A stretch of 64,000 nucleotides of DNA, taken from an uncultured Pseudomonadota bacterium (GTDB lineage Bacteria > Pseudomonadota > Gammaproteobacteria > Methylococcales > Methylomonadaceae). Positions within the stretch are counted from its first letter, which is position 1. The number at the start of each line of letters is the position of its first letter. The stretch is taken from the NCBI GenBank assembly GCA_903889445.1, contig CAISXF010000096.1:32797-96796 (forward strand), given 5' to 3'. Shown piece by piece: positions 26,409 to 35,897 of the stretch. The translations under genes were made by a program, and so were the position numbers. The notes under the pieces were generated by a model, which was not told the DNA's origin, made no database searches, and saw only the letters and a list, made by a program, of their open reading frames with translations.

Positions 26409-29400
26409 ATGGCAACTACCACCACAACCAAATTTGTATTTGCAGCCACCACGGATATTGCCGAAGTCACGCCGGCGTTGTTTCTTAAATTTACCACCGC
26501 CGATTTTGCTAAATTGACCAAAACACAAGCGGCAGGTTTAACAGCGGAACAATTAGCTGTTTTGACCGTAAAAACCATCGGTTATCTCACACCACAATTC
26601 AAAGCTATCGATCCTGGCGCGTTGCCAGGCATCAGTGCGAAAGTCATTCCGAGTTTGCCGATTACGCCCTTAACAATCGATCAAGTTAATGGCTTAACGC
26701 TCGAGCAAATGGCGGCGTTGACTTCGACGCAAGTAGCTTCGTTTACCAAAACCCAATTAGCGGCTGTAGATAGTGATCATTTAGGTGCATTATCTACAGG
26801 CACTGCAAAATTACCTGGTGGATTAGGGGGTTTGAAAATCACCTTGCTAGATACGGATCATGTCGTAATGTTAACGCCGCCCCAAATTACGGCATTAACT
26901 CCAGCGCAAATTGCAGCATTTACTTCCACTCAACTCAGCGTTTTAACCGCTGATCAAGCACCGGCATTGACTACCGCACAGGCAGCAAGTTTCTCGTCTA
27001 AAGCCTTTGCTTCTTTGCCTACTGATGTTCTGGCGATTTTGGATAACACCTTTATTGCCGCGATTCCTTCAAAAACATTTGGCGCATTAACGAGTGAGCA
27101 ATTAGCGGCTATTACGCCTGATCAAGCTCCAGCAATTACGGCGGGACAAATTGGTGCGTTGACCGCAGACAAAGTTGCCGATTTACCAGCAGAAGATATT
27201 GCGGCATTAGATCCCAAAGCCATTGCTGGTTTTAATAAAAACATAGCGGGGTTGACGCTTTCAGACTTAACCGGCGATGGACAACTGGCGGCATTGAAAC
27301 CCGCGCAATGGGGGCTTTTAAACACGGCATCAATCGCTGCGATTGATGCCGAGGGTGCTGCTCTATTAACGCCGCAAGCCCTATCGGCGTTAACGGCAGT
27401 ACAGGTAAAGGCTCTTTCACTCATCGCCGTAGTTGCGATTGATCCAGCCTCAATTCCTGGATTAACAGTAAAAAACATTCTGGGTTTAGATGCTACTCAA
27501 GTTGCGGTATTAACGTCTGATCAAGCGGCGGCAATCAATCCAGCGCAAGCTAAAGTATTGACCGCAACACAAATTGCTAGTTTGGTCTCGGATGATGTTA
27601 TTGCGTTACAGCCTGCCACGTTGAAAGCAATTACCGTAGCAGCAGTACCTTCGCTAGCTATTTCCGCATTTTCCAGAATGACAGCAGAACAAATTGCGGC
27701 AATGACAACGGCTCAAATCGCCGTATTGACCACAGCGACAGCGGGTCAATTAGCTGCTTTCGGTGCAGATCAGGCATCGGCATTAACAGCTGCACAAGTC
27801 GCTAAGTTAAGTTCAATTCAAGCAACTACTTTAACAGCAACCGCCATTGCTGCACTAAACCCCAAAGTAATTAAAGGTTTAGATATTCGTGGTTTTGATA
27901 CAGCAGACATTGCAGCATTAACGGCCGAACAAGCACCATTCTTAACATCAGCAACTACACAAATCGGTGGTCTAACGACGGTACAAGCCGCAGCTTTAAC
28001 GGCGAGTTTTATTGACACACTTAAACCCGCTGCGTTCAAAGGGTTAACGACTATTACACTTCCTGCATTGACGACTTCGGCTGTTCCTTCAATTACCACG
28101 GCACAATTGGCACAGCTAGCAACGACAACTTTGGGTCAACTGGAATCATTAACACAAACTCAAGTCGCTAAATTAAACTCCGATGCCTTAACGTGGATAC
28201 GCGACACGAAAGGTTTCGTCACGATGACGGGTGGCACGACAGCTTCGGGTATTGAAACTTCTGGAACCGTTGCTGCTCCGACTGCTGCCGCAGTGATTAC
28301 GGCAGGTAAATCCGCTGTGACGATTACAGGCAGTGTGGGTGCTGATTCGATTACGGGTGGTTTGTTCGCGGATTCTATTGATGGTGGCACAGGTAACGAT
28401 ACGATTCTGGGTGGTTTAGGTGCCGATACTATTACCGGTGGTACAGGTAATGACAGCATTGACGGTGGAGTGGGTAACGACACTATCGTATTTACCGATG
28501 TTGCCGACACGATTATTGGTGGCGATGGTGCTGCCGACACTCTCACTGTTGCAGCCACTGTTGCCGCTCTGCCTGATGCTAACCTAGCCACTGTTGAATA
28601 TATTACTGTCGCTGGTGTTAATGCGAGCTTTGCGTTACAAACCGAGGCATTGATTATTACCGCAGGTACAGCAGCAGCTACGATTACGGGCGGCACAGCG
28701 GCGGATTCCATTACGGGCGATTCGGGTGCAGATTCGCTTGCTGGTGGTTCTGGTGCGGATACTATCACGGGTGGTTCTGGCGCAGATACTATTACTGGTG
28801 ATTCTGGTGCGGATTTAATTACGGGTGGTTTAGGGGCAGATAATCTTACCGGTGGCGCAGATGCCGATACGTTTGCGATTACGCCAGCCGATACCGCCAT
28901 TGATACAATTACCGATTTTGGTTATGGGTCAGATGCAATTAGCGGTGTTTATACGGCTGCGGGTCAGTTAAATATCGCGATGTACAGTGCCGCTACAGGT
29001 GCGTTAGATTTATCAACGACATTAGCTTCATACGGCACAGCAAGTGTCACAGGTGGTGCAGCGGCTGATACCATTACGGGCGGAGCCGGTGCTGATTCTT
29101 TCGTTGCACTTGCTTCAGGCGATAGCGTCAGTGGTGGTGCGGGTATCGATACAATAACCTTTGCGGCTGCTATCACCTCCGGAACGATCGTAGGTGGTGC
29201 GGGTCAAGATGTACTCACTTTTGGTGGTACGACAACAAACGTTGCAACCATTTCCGATACTGACGGCATCACTATTAACGGCACGACTGGTGTTGAAACA
29301 CTAACCTTCAGCACCGCCACGGTTGCGGCGACAACGGTTATCGGTGGTGGTACGGGTACAGATGTTCTTACTTTAGGTAGTTTTACCAATGCGCTAACTA

Positions 29401-31139
29401 TCAATAGCGGTTTAATGTCTGTTACCGGTGGTACAGGTATTGATACGCTGACATTTGTAACAACCGCAATGACAGCTGTAACCGTCAATAGTGGTACGGG
29501 TGCGGATATATTGGTTTTGCCAGATACGACAAATAGTGGTGTAACCATCAATGACTCTGATGGTACTTCTGTTACCGGTGGTTCGTTGGTTGATACGCTT
29601 ACTTTTACAACGGCGGCATTAGCGACAACTGTTGCGGGTGGTACAGGTGCCGACGTTGTTACTTTCAGTGGCACTGCCAATACAGCAACATTCAATGATG
29701 CGACAGTGTCAGTGGTAGGTGGTTCGGGGGTTGACGCACTGACTTTTGCAACAACAGCGATGACAGCGGTAACCGTAAACAGTGGCACGGGTGCAGATAC
29801 ATTGGTATTACCGGACACGACAAATAGTGGTGTCACCATCAATGACGCTGATGGTATTTCTGTTACCGGTGGTACATTAGTTGATACGCTTACCTTTACA
29901 GTAGCAGTATTAGCGACAACTGTTGCGGGTGGCACAGGTGCGGATACATTGGTATTACCAGACTTAGTGAATACCGGTGTGTTTATCAATGACGCGAACA
30001 TTTCCGTAACTGGTGGTAGTTTGGCGGATACGATTACGTTTATTACTACCGCAATGGCTAATGTCACAGTAGTTGGTGGTACCGTGGTTGGTGATAGTAT
30101 CGCTGCAGTCCCCGCAACCGCTAATACGGCAACGTTCCAAGATATGGATACGGTGACCGCAACCGCTGGTCTAACCGGTTCTGTGTACACAATTACGGGT
30201 ACGGTTGCGACTTCTGTAGTGCCTGGTGCTGGTGTACAGACCATCACAAGTACAAATACTACAACGGCGACGACTATTTCGGTTCCTACTGCAGTAACAA
30301 CATCGATAGTAACAGGAGCTTCAACAGGTGCATATACAATTACTCCTGCTTTGGCGACTACCTTTACCACCATCGATGCAACATCAAGTACAGCAGGTGC
30401 GATTACTGTTGCAGCTCAATCCGCAACAAATGTAGCGATGGCAATACAAGAAGGTACCGCCAGTGCGGCAACCTTTACTATTTCTGGTGGTAATACAGGG
30501 CAAACGATTACAGTAGGTGGTGTAACACCATCAACAACAGCTCACACTTTCACCAGTACAGCAACGTCTATTATTAGCTACACTTCTGCTGCAGGCGCAC
30601 AAACCATTACAACTGGCGCAGGTGCAGATACCATTTCTGCTGGTGCGGGTAACGATATTATTGCTTCAGGTGGTGGGATTGACTCGATTACTGGCGGCTT
30701 AGGTGCAGATGCCATTACATTAAGCGTTGACTCTGCCGTCGATAAAATTATTGAAGCTGATGGGGATAGCGTTGCGTATTCAGCTGCGACATATGCAGGT
30801 ACAGTTTTCGCAGCTTCAGATACGATTACCTTCGCAAATGGTGTCGATGTGATTACTAACTTCTTGGCAGGTGCTGGCGGTGATACTTTGGATGTCACTA
30901 CCGCAGCCGCCGCACCTACAACAGCTATCGGTGTGACTGTAACTGCACTGACTACAAACACAACCTACATGCTTTCCGGTGCATATACGTCATCTACTGG
31001 GGTGTTCGTTATTGCGGCGAGTGGTGGTGCAGATACGTTGATTGTTTGCGATTCGGCTACCACAGCGGTAACGGCTGACACATGGATTGTGTTAAGTGGT
31101 GTAACTAATACTAATCTGATGGCTGCTAACTTTGTTTAG
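26409..31139 (+). CDS. Giant S-layer / RTX-like surface protein with decapeptide-type repeats
   Basis: 1576 residues. Residues about 15-600 are built from degenerate units of roughly 9-11 residues of the type LTAEQLAVLT / ITTAQLAQLA / LTAAQVAKLS, alternating threonine-rich and glutamine-bearing turns. Three RTX blocks with GGxGxDxI nonapeptides follow at about 640-700, 757-820 and 1397-1434, separated by very Thr/Ala/Val-rich beta sequence (TTAMTAVTVNSGTGAD). There is no signal peptide; the end (NTNLMAANFV) suits type I secretion. Extreme Ala/Thr content and size fit a calcium-dependent S-layer or matrix protein like Caulobacter RsaA, but no homologue can be proven from sequence alone. The ATG has AGGATTT upstream and a terminator follows. 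Confidence 0.65.
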   Translation: MATTTTTKFVFAATTDIAEVTPALFLKFTTADFAKLTKTQAAGLTAEQLAVLTVKTIGYLTPQFKAIDPGALPGISAKVIPSLPITPLTIDQVNGLTLEQMAALTSTQVASFTKTQLAAVDSDHLGALSTGTAKLPGGLGGLKITLLDTDHVVMLTPPQITALTPAQIAAFTSTQLSVLTADQAPALTTAQAASFSSKAFASLPTDVLAILDNTFIAAIPSKTFGALTSEQLAAITPDQAPAITAGQIGALTADKVADLPAEDIAALDPKAIAGFNKNIAGLTLSDLTGDGQLAALKPAQWGLLNTASIAAIDAEGAALLTPQALSALTAVQVKALSLIAVVAIDPASIPGLTVKNILGLDATQVAVLTSDQAAAINPAQAKVLTATQIASLVSDDVIALQPATLKAITVAAVPSLAISAFSRMTAEQIAAMTTAQIAVLTTATAGQLAAFGADQASALTAAQVAKLSSIQATTLTATAIAALNPKVIKGLDIRGFDTADIAALTAEQAPFLTSATTQIGGLTTVQAAALTASFIDTLKPAAFKGLTTITLPALTTSAVPSITTAQLAQLATTTLGQLESLTQTQVAKLNSDALTWIRDTKGFVTMTGGTTASGIETSGTVAAPTAAAVITAGKSAVTITGSVGADSITGGLFADSIDGGTGNDTILGGLGADTITGGTGNDSIDGGVGNDTIVFTDVADTIIGGDGAADTLTVAATVAALPDANLATVEYITVAGVNASFALQTEALIITAGTAAATITGGTAADSITGDSGADSLAGGSGADTITGGSGADTITGDSGADLITGGLGADNLTGGADADTFAITPADTAIDTITDFGYGSDAISGVYTAAGQLNIAMYSAATGALDLSTTLASYGTASVTGGAAADTITGGAGADSFVALASGDSVSGGAGIDTITFAAAITSGTIVGGAGQDVLTFGGTTTNVATISDTDGITINGTTGVETLTFSTATVAATTVIGGGTGTDVLTLGSFTNALTINSGLMSVTGGTGIDTLTFVTTAMTAVTVNSGTGADILVLPDTTNSGVTINDSDGTSVTGGSLVDTLTFTTAALATTVAGGTGADVVTFSGTANTATFNDATVSVVGGSGVDALTFATTAMTAVTVNSGTGADTLVLPDTTNSGVTINDADGISVTGGTLVDTLTFTVAVLATTVAGGTGADTLVLPDLVNTGVFINDANISVTGGSLADTITFITTAMANVTVVGGTVVGDSIAAVPATANTATFQDMDTVTATAGLTGSVYTITGTVATSVVPGAGVQTITSTNTTTATTISVPTAVTTSIVTGASTGAYTITPALATTFTTIDATSSTAGAITVAAQSATNVAMAIQEGTASAATFTISGGNTGQTITVGGVTPSTTAHTFTSTATSIISYTSAAGAQTITTGAGADTISAGAGNDIIASGGGIDSITGGLGADAITLSVDSAVDKIIEADGDSVAYSAATYAGTVFAASDTITFANGVDVITNFLAGAGGDTLDVTTAAAAPTTAIGVTVTALTTNTTYMLSGAYTSSTGVFVIAASGGADTLIVCDSATTAVTADTWIVLSGVTNTNLMAANFV

Positions 31140-31197
31140 TCGGCTTAATTGCAATTTTGTGGAGCGGGTTAATTCCTAATCCACTTTAAAACCAAAA

Positions 31198-31232
31198 AAC
31201 TGCCCCTAGCTCACGCGAAGGGCGGTTTTTTT
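31198..31232 (+). terminator. Rho-independent terminator
   Basis: AACTGCCC pairs with GGGCGGTT across the loop CTAGCTCACGCGAA, followed by seven T. It closes the large surface-protein gene. A near-identical design is at 34284. Confidence 0.85.
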
Positions 31233-31369
31233 GTGTCAAAATCCAAAGAAAAATCAAAAACTAAACCTTGTCAGTGATTTTTCACCTAAAATATATAGTC
31301 GAAGTCGTCATCTAGTTTTGTTCAATTTGTCATGGCATCGCACTACAATTTTTATCCCCTAGTAGCGAA

Positions 31370-31694
31370 AAACCTCGCCGTTTAGGGCGAGGATGTAAGC
31401 GGCTCAATTCGACCGCATTCACAGTGGCGATATTTTTCAGCTTTGTGTTAATATCACAACCAGTTAGTAGAGGTTTCAAATCTATGTCCGCGAAAACCAA
31501 GCGGCAATGGTGAAACCTTGAAAGTGTTAGTCATTATGTAAAAATAACCCGAGGTCTATCGGGGGCTAGTCTGTGAAGTGAACGGTGCAGTAATGCCGTC
31601 AGCAGCAGAAACCAGCAGGTAATAGCGATATACAACCTGCTCCTTAGCAATAAGGAATCCCCGTTGTAACCCTTTAGGGCGGGGAGGATGTCAA
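31370..31694 (+). ncRNA. Orphan IS605-type right end / omega-RNA-like structured RNA
   Basis: This gene-free stretch (31233-31776) ends in GAATCCCCGTTGTAACCC, TTTAGGGCGGGGAGGATGTC and AA, the form of IS200/IS605 right ends, which double as the 3' end of TnpB omega RNAs: a CCCCG/CGGGG stem, TTTAG loop and TCAA end. A related hairpin, CCTCGCC at 31373 with GGCGAGG at 31386-31392, followed by ATGTAAGCGG, opens the region. Between them are many short paired segments (CCGAGGTCTATCGG; GCAGGTAATAGCG...CCTGC). No tnpB or tnpA is next to it; the nearest IS200-type gene is at 63955. A HEARO/IscB-type omega RNA is the alternative. Transcription is not shown. Confidence 0.5.
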
Positions 31695-31776
31695 AGAGTA
31701 ATCACCGCGCCATTTGTCGTGTGAAAGTTAAATTTCACTCCTTGCGACCTTGTTTTTAAACCAACCATTTCACAAA

Positions 31777-32895
31777 ATGTTAACTAAAATTTATTCTAAT
31801 GATGCGTTGTACACGCAAATTTTTAAAATCACGATTCAAAATGGTGACAATCACAGTTATGGTTCGGGCGTTTTGCTCGCGGGTGGTCAATATATTTTGA
31901 CCGCCGCCCATTTATTTTCTGGCAATCCAACATTGTCGAATGTACATATTATTAACGCGGCTGGTCAAACGATTAGCGGTGCAGCGGAAATTTATTCACA
32001 TTCCAATTGGGAGAATAATCCCACCAGCTACAATAATGATTTAGCGATAGTTAAACTCGCCCAACCGCTCGCTCCGAATATGGGTTATGAAATTTATCGT
32101 GCGACTACCGAAATTGGGCAAACCTTTATTCGCGCAGGTTATTCAGGAAATGACGTGGTGGCGGGTAAAAATACTTACGACGCTTTTACCAATATTATTA
32201 ACACACCGTTCGGTAGCCACATCGAAGCGGGTTCACAATTGCTTTACGATTACGATGACGGTTCGGCACAACATGATGCGATTGGGCAATTGTTTAATCT
32301 GCCAAATTTAGGATTGGGCAGCGAAGAAGCGATGTCACAAAATGGCATGTCAGGCGGCGGGACGTTTATCGACGGTAAAATTGCTGGCATTGGCAGTTTT
32401 ATTTTTCGTTCCGATGTGTCGGACGTGAATAGCGTGACGGATTCATCGGTGGGTGAACTGGGTTCGGATACCCGCGTTTCGACACACGCCGATTGGATTG
32501 ATTATGTGACGCAAGGAAATCCAGTTTATAACGTGCCAATGCTGGCTTCGGAAGTGATGAAGAATGTGCCGGAACCAAATTACGGCTCGGTGGTCAATTA
32601 TTTTCTCGCAGCATTTGGTGAACCGTTGACGCAAGCGGTTTCGTTTAATTTTCGCACGGTAAACGGCACGGCGTTGGCGGGTCAAGATTATGTGGCGACA
32701 CAAGGGCAAATCACGTTACAAATTGGACAAAATCACGTTGCCATTCCCGTCACTATTTTGGGTGACAAAATCGCGGAAATTGATGAAACTTTTTCGTTAG
32801 AAGTGAGTAATCCCGTCGGTTTTAGTTTGCCCAATAACGCGCTGGTTTTAACGGCAACGCATACCATTATCGACAACGACAGGCTTTTATTTTGA
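31777..32895 (+). CDS. Trypsin-like serine protease with Calx-beta domain
   Basis: 372 residues from the ATG at 31777 (MLTKIYSNDALYTQIFKITI); an earlier TTG is doubtful. The S1 catalytic triad is visible: His45 in LTAAHLF, Asp88 in NNDLAIVKL and Ser192 in GMSGGGTF. Residues about 265-370 form a Calx-beta repeat (VSFNFRTVNGTALAGQDYVA, DETFSLEV, IDND). No signal peptide is present and the last residues are RLLF, so export by a type I system is possible. Calx-beta domains bind calcium in adhesins. The gene follows the S-layer-like gene and the structured RNA; it could process surface proteins. Confidence 0.8.
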   Translation: MLTKIYSNDALYTQIFKITIQNGDNHSYGSGVLLAGGQYILTAAHLFSGNPTLSNVHIINAAGQTISGAAEIYSHSNWENNPTSYNNDLAIVKLAQPLAPNMGYEIYRATTEIGQTFIRAGYSGNDVVAGKNTYDAFTNIINTPFGSHIEAGSQLLYDYDDGSAQHDAIGQLFNLPNLGLGSEEAMSQNGMSGGGTFIDGKIAGIGSFIFRSDVSDVNSVTDSSVGELGSDTRVSTHADWIDYVTQGNPVYNVPMLASEVMKNVPEPNYGSVVNYFLAAFGEPLTQAVSFNFRTVNGTALAGQDYVATQGQITLQIGQNHVAIPVTILGDKIAEIDETFSLEVSNPVGFSLPNNALVLTATHTIIDNDRLLF

Positions 32896-32916
32896 GCGTT
32901 TTCAACGGTTGGATTT

Positions 32917-33444
32917 CTATCCTTTTTCAATAAACGTCAACGTCCGTTCTGGCAAAATATCCTTATTTTCCCCTTCCAAATACAGTCGCGCATCTTCGTG
33001 AACCGTAGACATAAAACGAATTAACTGAATTTCACGACGCATTTTTTGTTCAAATTCGGTGGTTTCCCACATTTCATTCAGCAGATATTTGGCGTGATGA
33101 TGAATCGTAAACGCGACCGCTTCGGGCAAATGCGTATAACTACTTTGAATCGAATGTTTGAGTTGGTCGAGCGAGGCGAGATATTGTTTATAATCTTTCA
33201 CGTCTTGTTTACATTTTGTTTTAAACATCAACAATTCGGCATCGTGCTGTGTTTGTAAAAGCGTTAATTCGTGTTTTAACTGCTGACTGCGCTTTTTCAA
33301 TTCGGCAATCATCACTTTTTCGGCTAACACTTGAGTGAGTTTTAACGCCGCTTGCTGTTCTTGATTATCGCGTTTCCACGTTAAATTTTCAGTTTTAAGC
33401 GATTGAATAGTGGTGACGATATTTAAAAGCCAATTTTTCAACAT
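32917..33444 (-). CDS. Hypothetical coiled-coil protein
   Basis: 175 residues, largely helical and rich in Gln, Lys and Glu (KRDNQEQQAALKLTQVLAEK; ELKKRSQQLKHELTLLQTQH), with no signal or membrane span. The start is two bases after the stop of the membrane protein upstream, so it belongs to a slyX-33447-32917 operon. No family recognised. Confidence 0.55.
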   Translation of the reverse strand: MLKNWLLNIVTTIQSLKTENLTWKRDNQEQQAALKLTQVLAEKVMIAELKKRSQQLKHELTLLQTQHDAELLMFKTKCKQDVKDYKQYLASLDQLKHSIQSSYTHLPEAVAFTIHHHAKYLLNEMWETTEFEQKMRREIQLIRFMSTVHEDARLYLEGENKDILPERTLTFIEKG

Positions 33445-33446
33445 AA

Positions 33447-33977
33447 TTATTTGCGATTCAAGTTTGAAATTTTATGATGCAATTTTATCAGAGCCTGTTC
33501 ATTTTGTTGCGTGAGATAACGCCGATTTGCCTGTTGTAATTGCAAAAAATACGCTTTCGGAATTTGTGTTTTAAGTCGCTGCAAATCCTGTTCGATAGCT
33601 TCAGAAAGCGCGTGAAGCTGCACTCGATTATTTTTTTCAAGAATTTGTTTGCATTGCCGTTCTTTGAAATACGACAGTTGTAACCGCTGCAAATAAAACA
33701 AACGATGTCGGTTAGTCTGTTGATTTTCTATAAATAAAATTTGACGTTGCCCACGTTGTTCTGCTGAAAAATACTGCTGAAAAATGTGCCATAATTTTTT
33801 GAAAGAAAAAATGAAACTCATAACTACCAACAGACCAAAACCCGCTAACAAAACGAATGCTGAAGCGTACATCATAAAAGTGGAAATCGCCAAAAACGTA
33901 AAAATCAACAATGTTTTCGCCAACAAAAATAACGGCAAACATAACAACATCATCAAAAACGCCACGCGAATCAGCAT
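33447..33977 (-). CDS. Hypothetical membrane protein with cytoplasmic helical tail
   Basis: 176 residues. Two hydrophobic segments (about 1-30 and 34-60: AFLMMLLCLPLFLLAKTLLI; FVLLAGFGLLVVMSFIFSF) are followed by about 110 residues of basic, glutamine-rich helix. It looks like an inner-membrane anchor with a cytoplasmic coiled-coil partner, possibly the adjacent 175-residue protein. No known family. Confidence 0.5.
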   Translation of the reverse strand: MLIRVAFLMMLLCLPLFLLAKTLLIFTFLAISTFMMYASAFVLLAGFGLLVVMSFIFSFKKLWHIFQQYFSAEQRGQRQILFIENQQTNRHRLFYLQRLQLSYFKERQCKQILEKNNRVQLHALSEAIEQDLQRLKTQIPKAYFLQLQQANRRYLTQQNEQALIKLHHKISNLNRK

Positions 33978-33983
33978 CGAATG

Positions 33984-34193
33984 TTAATAATGGGGCGGTA
34001 ATTCATACTGCGGCGACGCATCTTCAGGTATTTTTGAAGACAAATTATCAACCCGTTCGTGCATAGTTTTATACGCCCGTTCGAGTCGATCTATTTGTTG
34101 CTGTTGCGTCGCAATAATATCATTCAATGTTTGCAATAAATCATCTTGATACGCCATTTTAATTTCTAATTCAATTAAGCTATTTTCTGTCAT
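33984..34193 (-). CDS. slyX: SlyX family protein
   Basis: 69 residues from the ATG at 34193 (MTENSLIELEIKMAYQDDLL), with CAGGA upstream; a longer frame opens in unrelated sequence. SlyX is a short trimeric coiled coil, and the end DASPQYELPPHY with the terminal PPHY signature is diagnostic. Its function is unknown. It heads a three-gene unit. Confidence 0.85.
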   Translation of the reverse strand: MTENSLIELEIKMAYQDDLLQTLNDIIATQQQQIDRLERAYKTMHERVDNLSSKIPEDASPQYELPPHY

Positions 34194-34283
34194 AGTGAAT
34201 CCTGTTGAGTGCGATAAATGTGTCAAAAACCACTCAAATAATTGAGTGTTCATGATAATTGAACCATGCGAAATGTGAAATTG

Positions 34284-34326
34284 AAAAAAGCTGCCCCTCT
34301 GTCTCATACGAAGGGCGGTTTTTTTT
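34284..34326. terminator. Bidirectional terminator
   Basis: AAAAAAGCTGCCCCTC and GAAGGGCGGTTTTTTTT flank a 12-base loop. On the minus strand it lies 30 bases after the ubiD stop and serves that gene. Confidence 0.8.
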
Positions 34327-34355
34327 GCATCCAAAAACTAAATTCAAATCCAAAT

Positions 34356-35813
34356 CTACAATGTCCCCCAAATATCATTCACGCGTTGAATAATATCGGG
34401 CGACATCGTAATCGTTTTTCCCCACTCCCGATTCGTTTCACCCGCCCATTTATTCGTGGCATCGAAACCGACTTTTGAACCCAAACCAGAAACTGGCGAC
34501 GCAAAATCTAAATAATCAATTGGCGTATTTTCCAAAATCGTCAAATCTCGCGCCGGATCCATGCGCGTGGTAATCGCCCAAATCACGTCTTGCCAATCGC
34601 GCACGTTAATATCGTCATCCACCACAATCACAAATTTTGTGTACATAAATTGCCGCAAATACGACCACGTTCCGAGCATCACGCGCTTGGCGTGACCCGC
34701 ATATTGTTTTTTCATGCTGATAACAGCCATGCGATACGAACAGCCTTCGGGCGGCAAATAGAAATCGACAATTTCAGGAAATTGTTTTTGCAAAATGGGA
34801 ATAAAAACCTCATTCAACGCCACGCCCAAAATCGCCGGTTCATCGGGCGGACGACCGGTGTAAGTGCTGTGATAAATCGGATTATTGCGTTCGGTAATGG
34901 TCTCAATGGTGAAAACAGGAAATTCGCTGACTTCGTTGTAATAACCAGTGTGATCACCAAAAGGCCCTTCAGGAGCCATTTCATTCGGATAAATAAAGCC
35001 TTCTAAAACGATTTCCGCGCTGGCGGGAACTTGTAAATTATTACTCAAACAATTCGCCAATTCGGTTTTGCTGCCGCGCAATAAACCGGCAAACGCAAAC
35101 TCTGAAAGCGAATCGGGAATCGGTGTGACCGCCGCCAAAATCGTGGCAGGATCAGCACCCAAAACCACTGTCACGGGAAACGGTTCATTCGGATGCACGG
35201 CTTGCCATTCTTTGAAATCCAACGCGCCACCCCGATGCGCGAGCCAACGCATAATCGTTTTATTTTTGCCTAAAACTTGTTGACGATAAACGCCCATATT
35301 TTGCCGTTCTTTATTCGGTCCTTTCGTAATCACCAACGCCCAAGTAATCAATGACGCGACATCGTCTGGCCAACAATGTTGAATCGGATAACGCCCCAAA
35401 TCGATTTCGTCACCGCGCAACACATTTTCTTGGCACGCGGGATTTTTCACCATTTTGGGCGACATATTCAGCACTTGTTTCAACACGGGAAGTTTGTCCA
35501 GCGCGTCGCGGAATCCTTTTGGCGGTTCGGGTTCTTTCAAATACGCGAGTAATTTTCCAATTTCACGCAATTCTGTCACAGAATCCGCGCCCATTCCCAT
35601 TGCGACGCGGTGCGGCGTACCGAATAAATTTCCCAGAAGCGGCACGTTATAGCCTTTCGGGCGTTCAAAAAGCAGAGCTTGTCCTTGCGCTTTTAGCGTG
35701 CGATCACAAATTTCAGTAATTTCTAAATGCGGATCCGCTTGATAAAGCGTGCGTTTGAGTTCGCCTTGTTTTTCAAGTTGAGCAATAAAGTCGCGCAGGT
35801 CGTGATATTTCAT
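34356..35813 (-). CDS. ubiD: UbiD, prenylated-FMN-dependent 3-polyprenyl-4-hydroxybenzoate decarboxylase
   Basis: 485 residues of normal length. Family motifs include [20 protein letters not shown], the E-R-E type active-site region around [15 protein letters not shown] and [20 protein letters not shown]. It removes the carboxyl group in ubiquinone synthesis using prenyl-FMN made by UbiX, which is not in this window. It is transcribed alone, with a terminator just beyond. Confidence 0.96.
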   Translation of the reverse strand: MKYHDLRDFIAQLEKQGELKRTLYQADPHLEITEICDRTLKAQGQALLFERPKGYNVPLLGNLFGTPHRVAMGMGADSVTELREIGKLLAYLKEPEPPKGFRDALDKLPVLKQVLNMSPKMVKNPACQENVLRGDEIDLGRYPIQHCWPDDVASLITWALVITKGPNKERQNMGVYRQQVLGKNKTIMRWLAHRGGALDFKEWQAVHPNEPFPVTVVLGADPATILAAVTPIPDSLSEFAFAGLLRGSKTELANCLSNNLQVPASAEIVLEGFIYPNEMAPEGPFGDHTGYYNEVSEFPVFTIETITERNNPIYHSTYTGRPPDEPAILGVALNEVFIPILQKQFPEIVDFYLPPEGCSYRMAVISMKKQYAGHAKRVMLGTWSYLRQFMYTKFVIVVDDDINVRDWQDVIWAITTRMDPARDLTILENTPIDYLDFASPVSGLGSKVGFDATNKWAGETNREWGKTITMSPDIIQRVNDIWGTL

Positions 35814-35897
35814 AATTTAATTTTGAATAATGGCTGCCAGAAAAGGCACATTGTAACGTTGTTTTTAATTGCGTTCATTGTCGGCGAACGCTGGAAT

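Noticed and set aside
28160..30373. Long minus-strand open frames of 246 and 389 codons
   Set aside because: They lie wholly inside the large Thr/Ala/Gly-rich surface gene, whose codon use leaves the reverse strand free of stops; products are low-complexity Val/Pro/Ala.
31370..31694. IscB/HEARO-type RNA
   Set aside because: The 3' end has the IS605 right-end form and no HNH-RuvC gene follows; kept only as an alternative in the feature entry.
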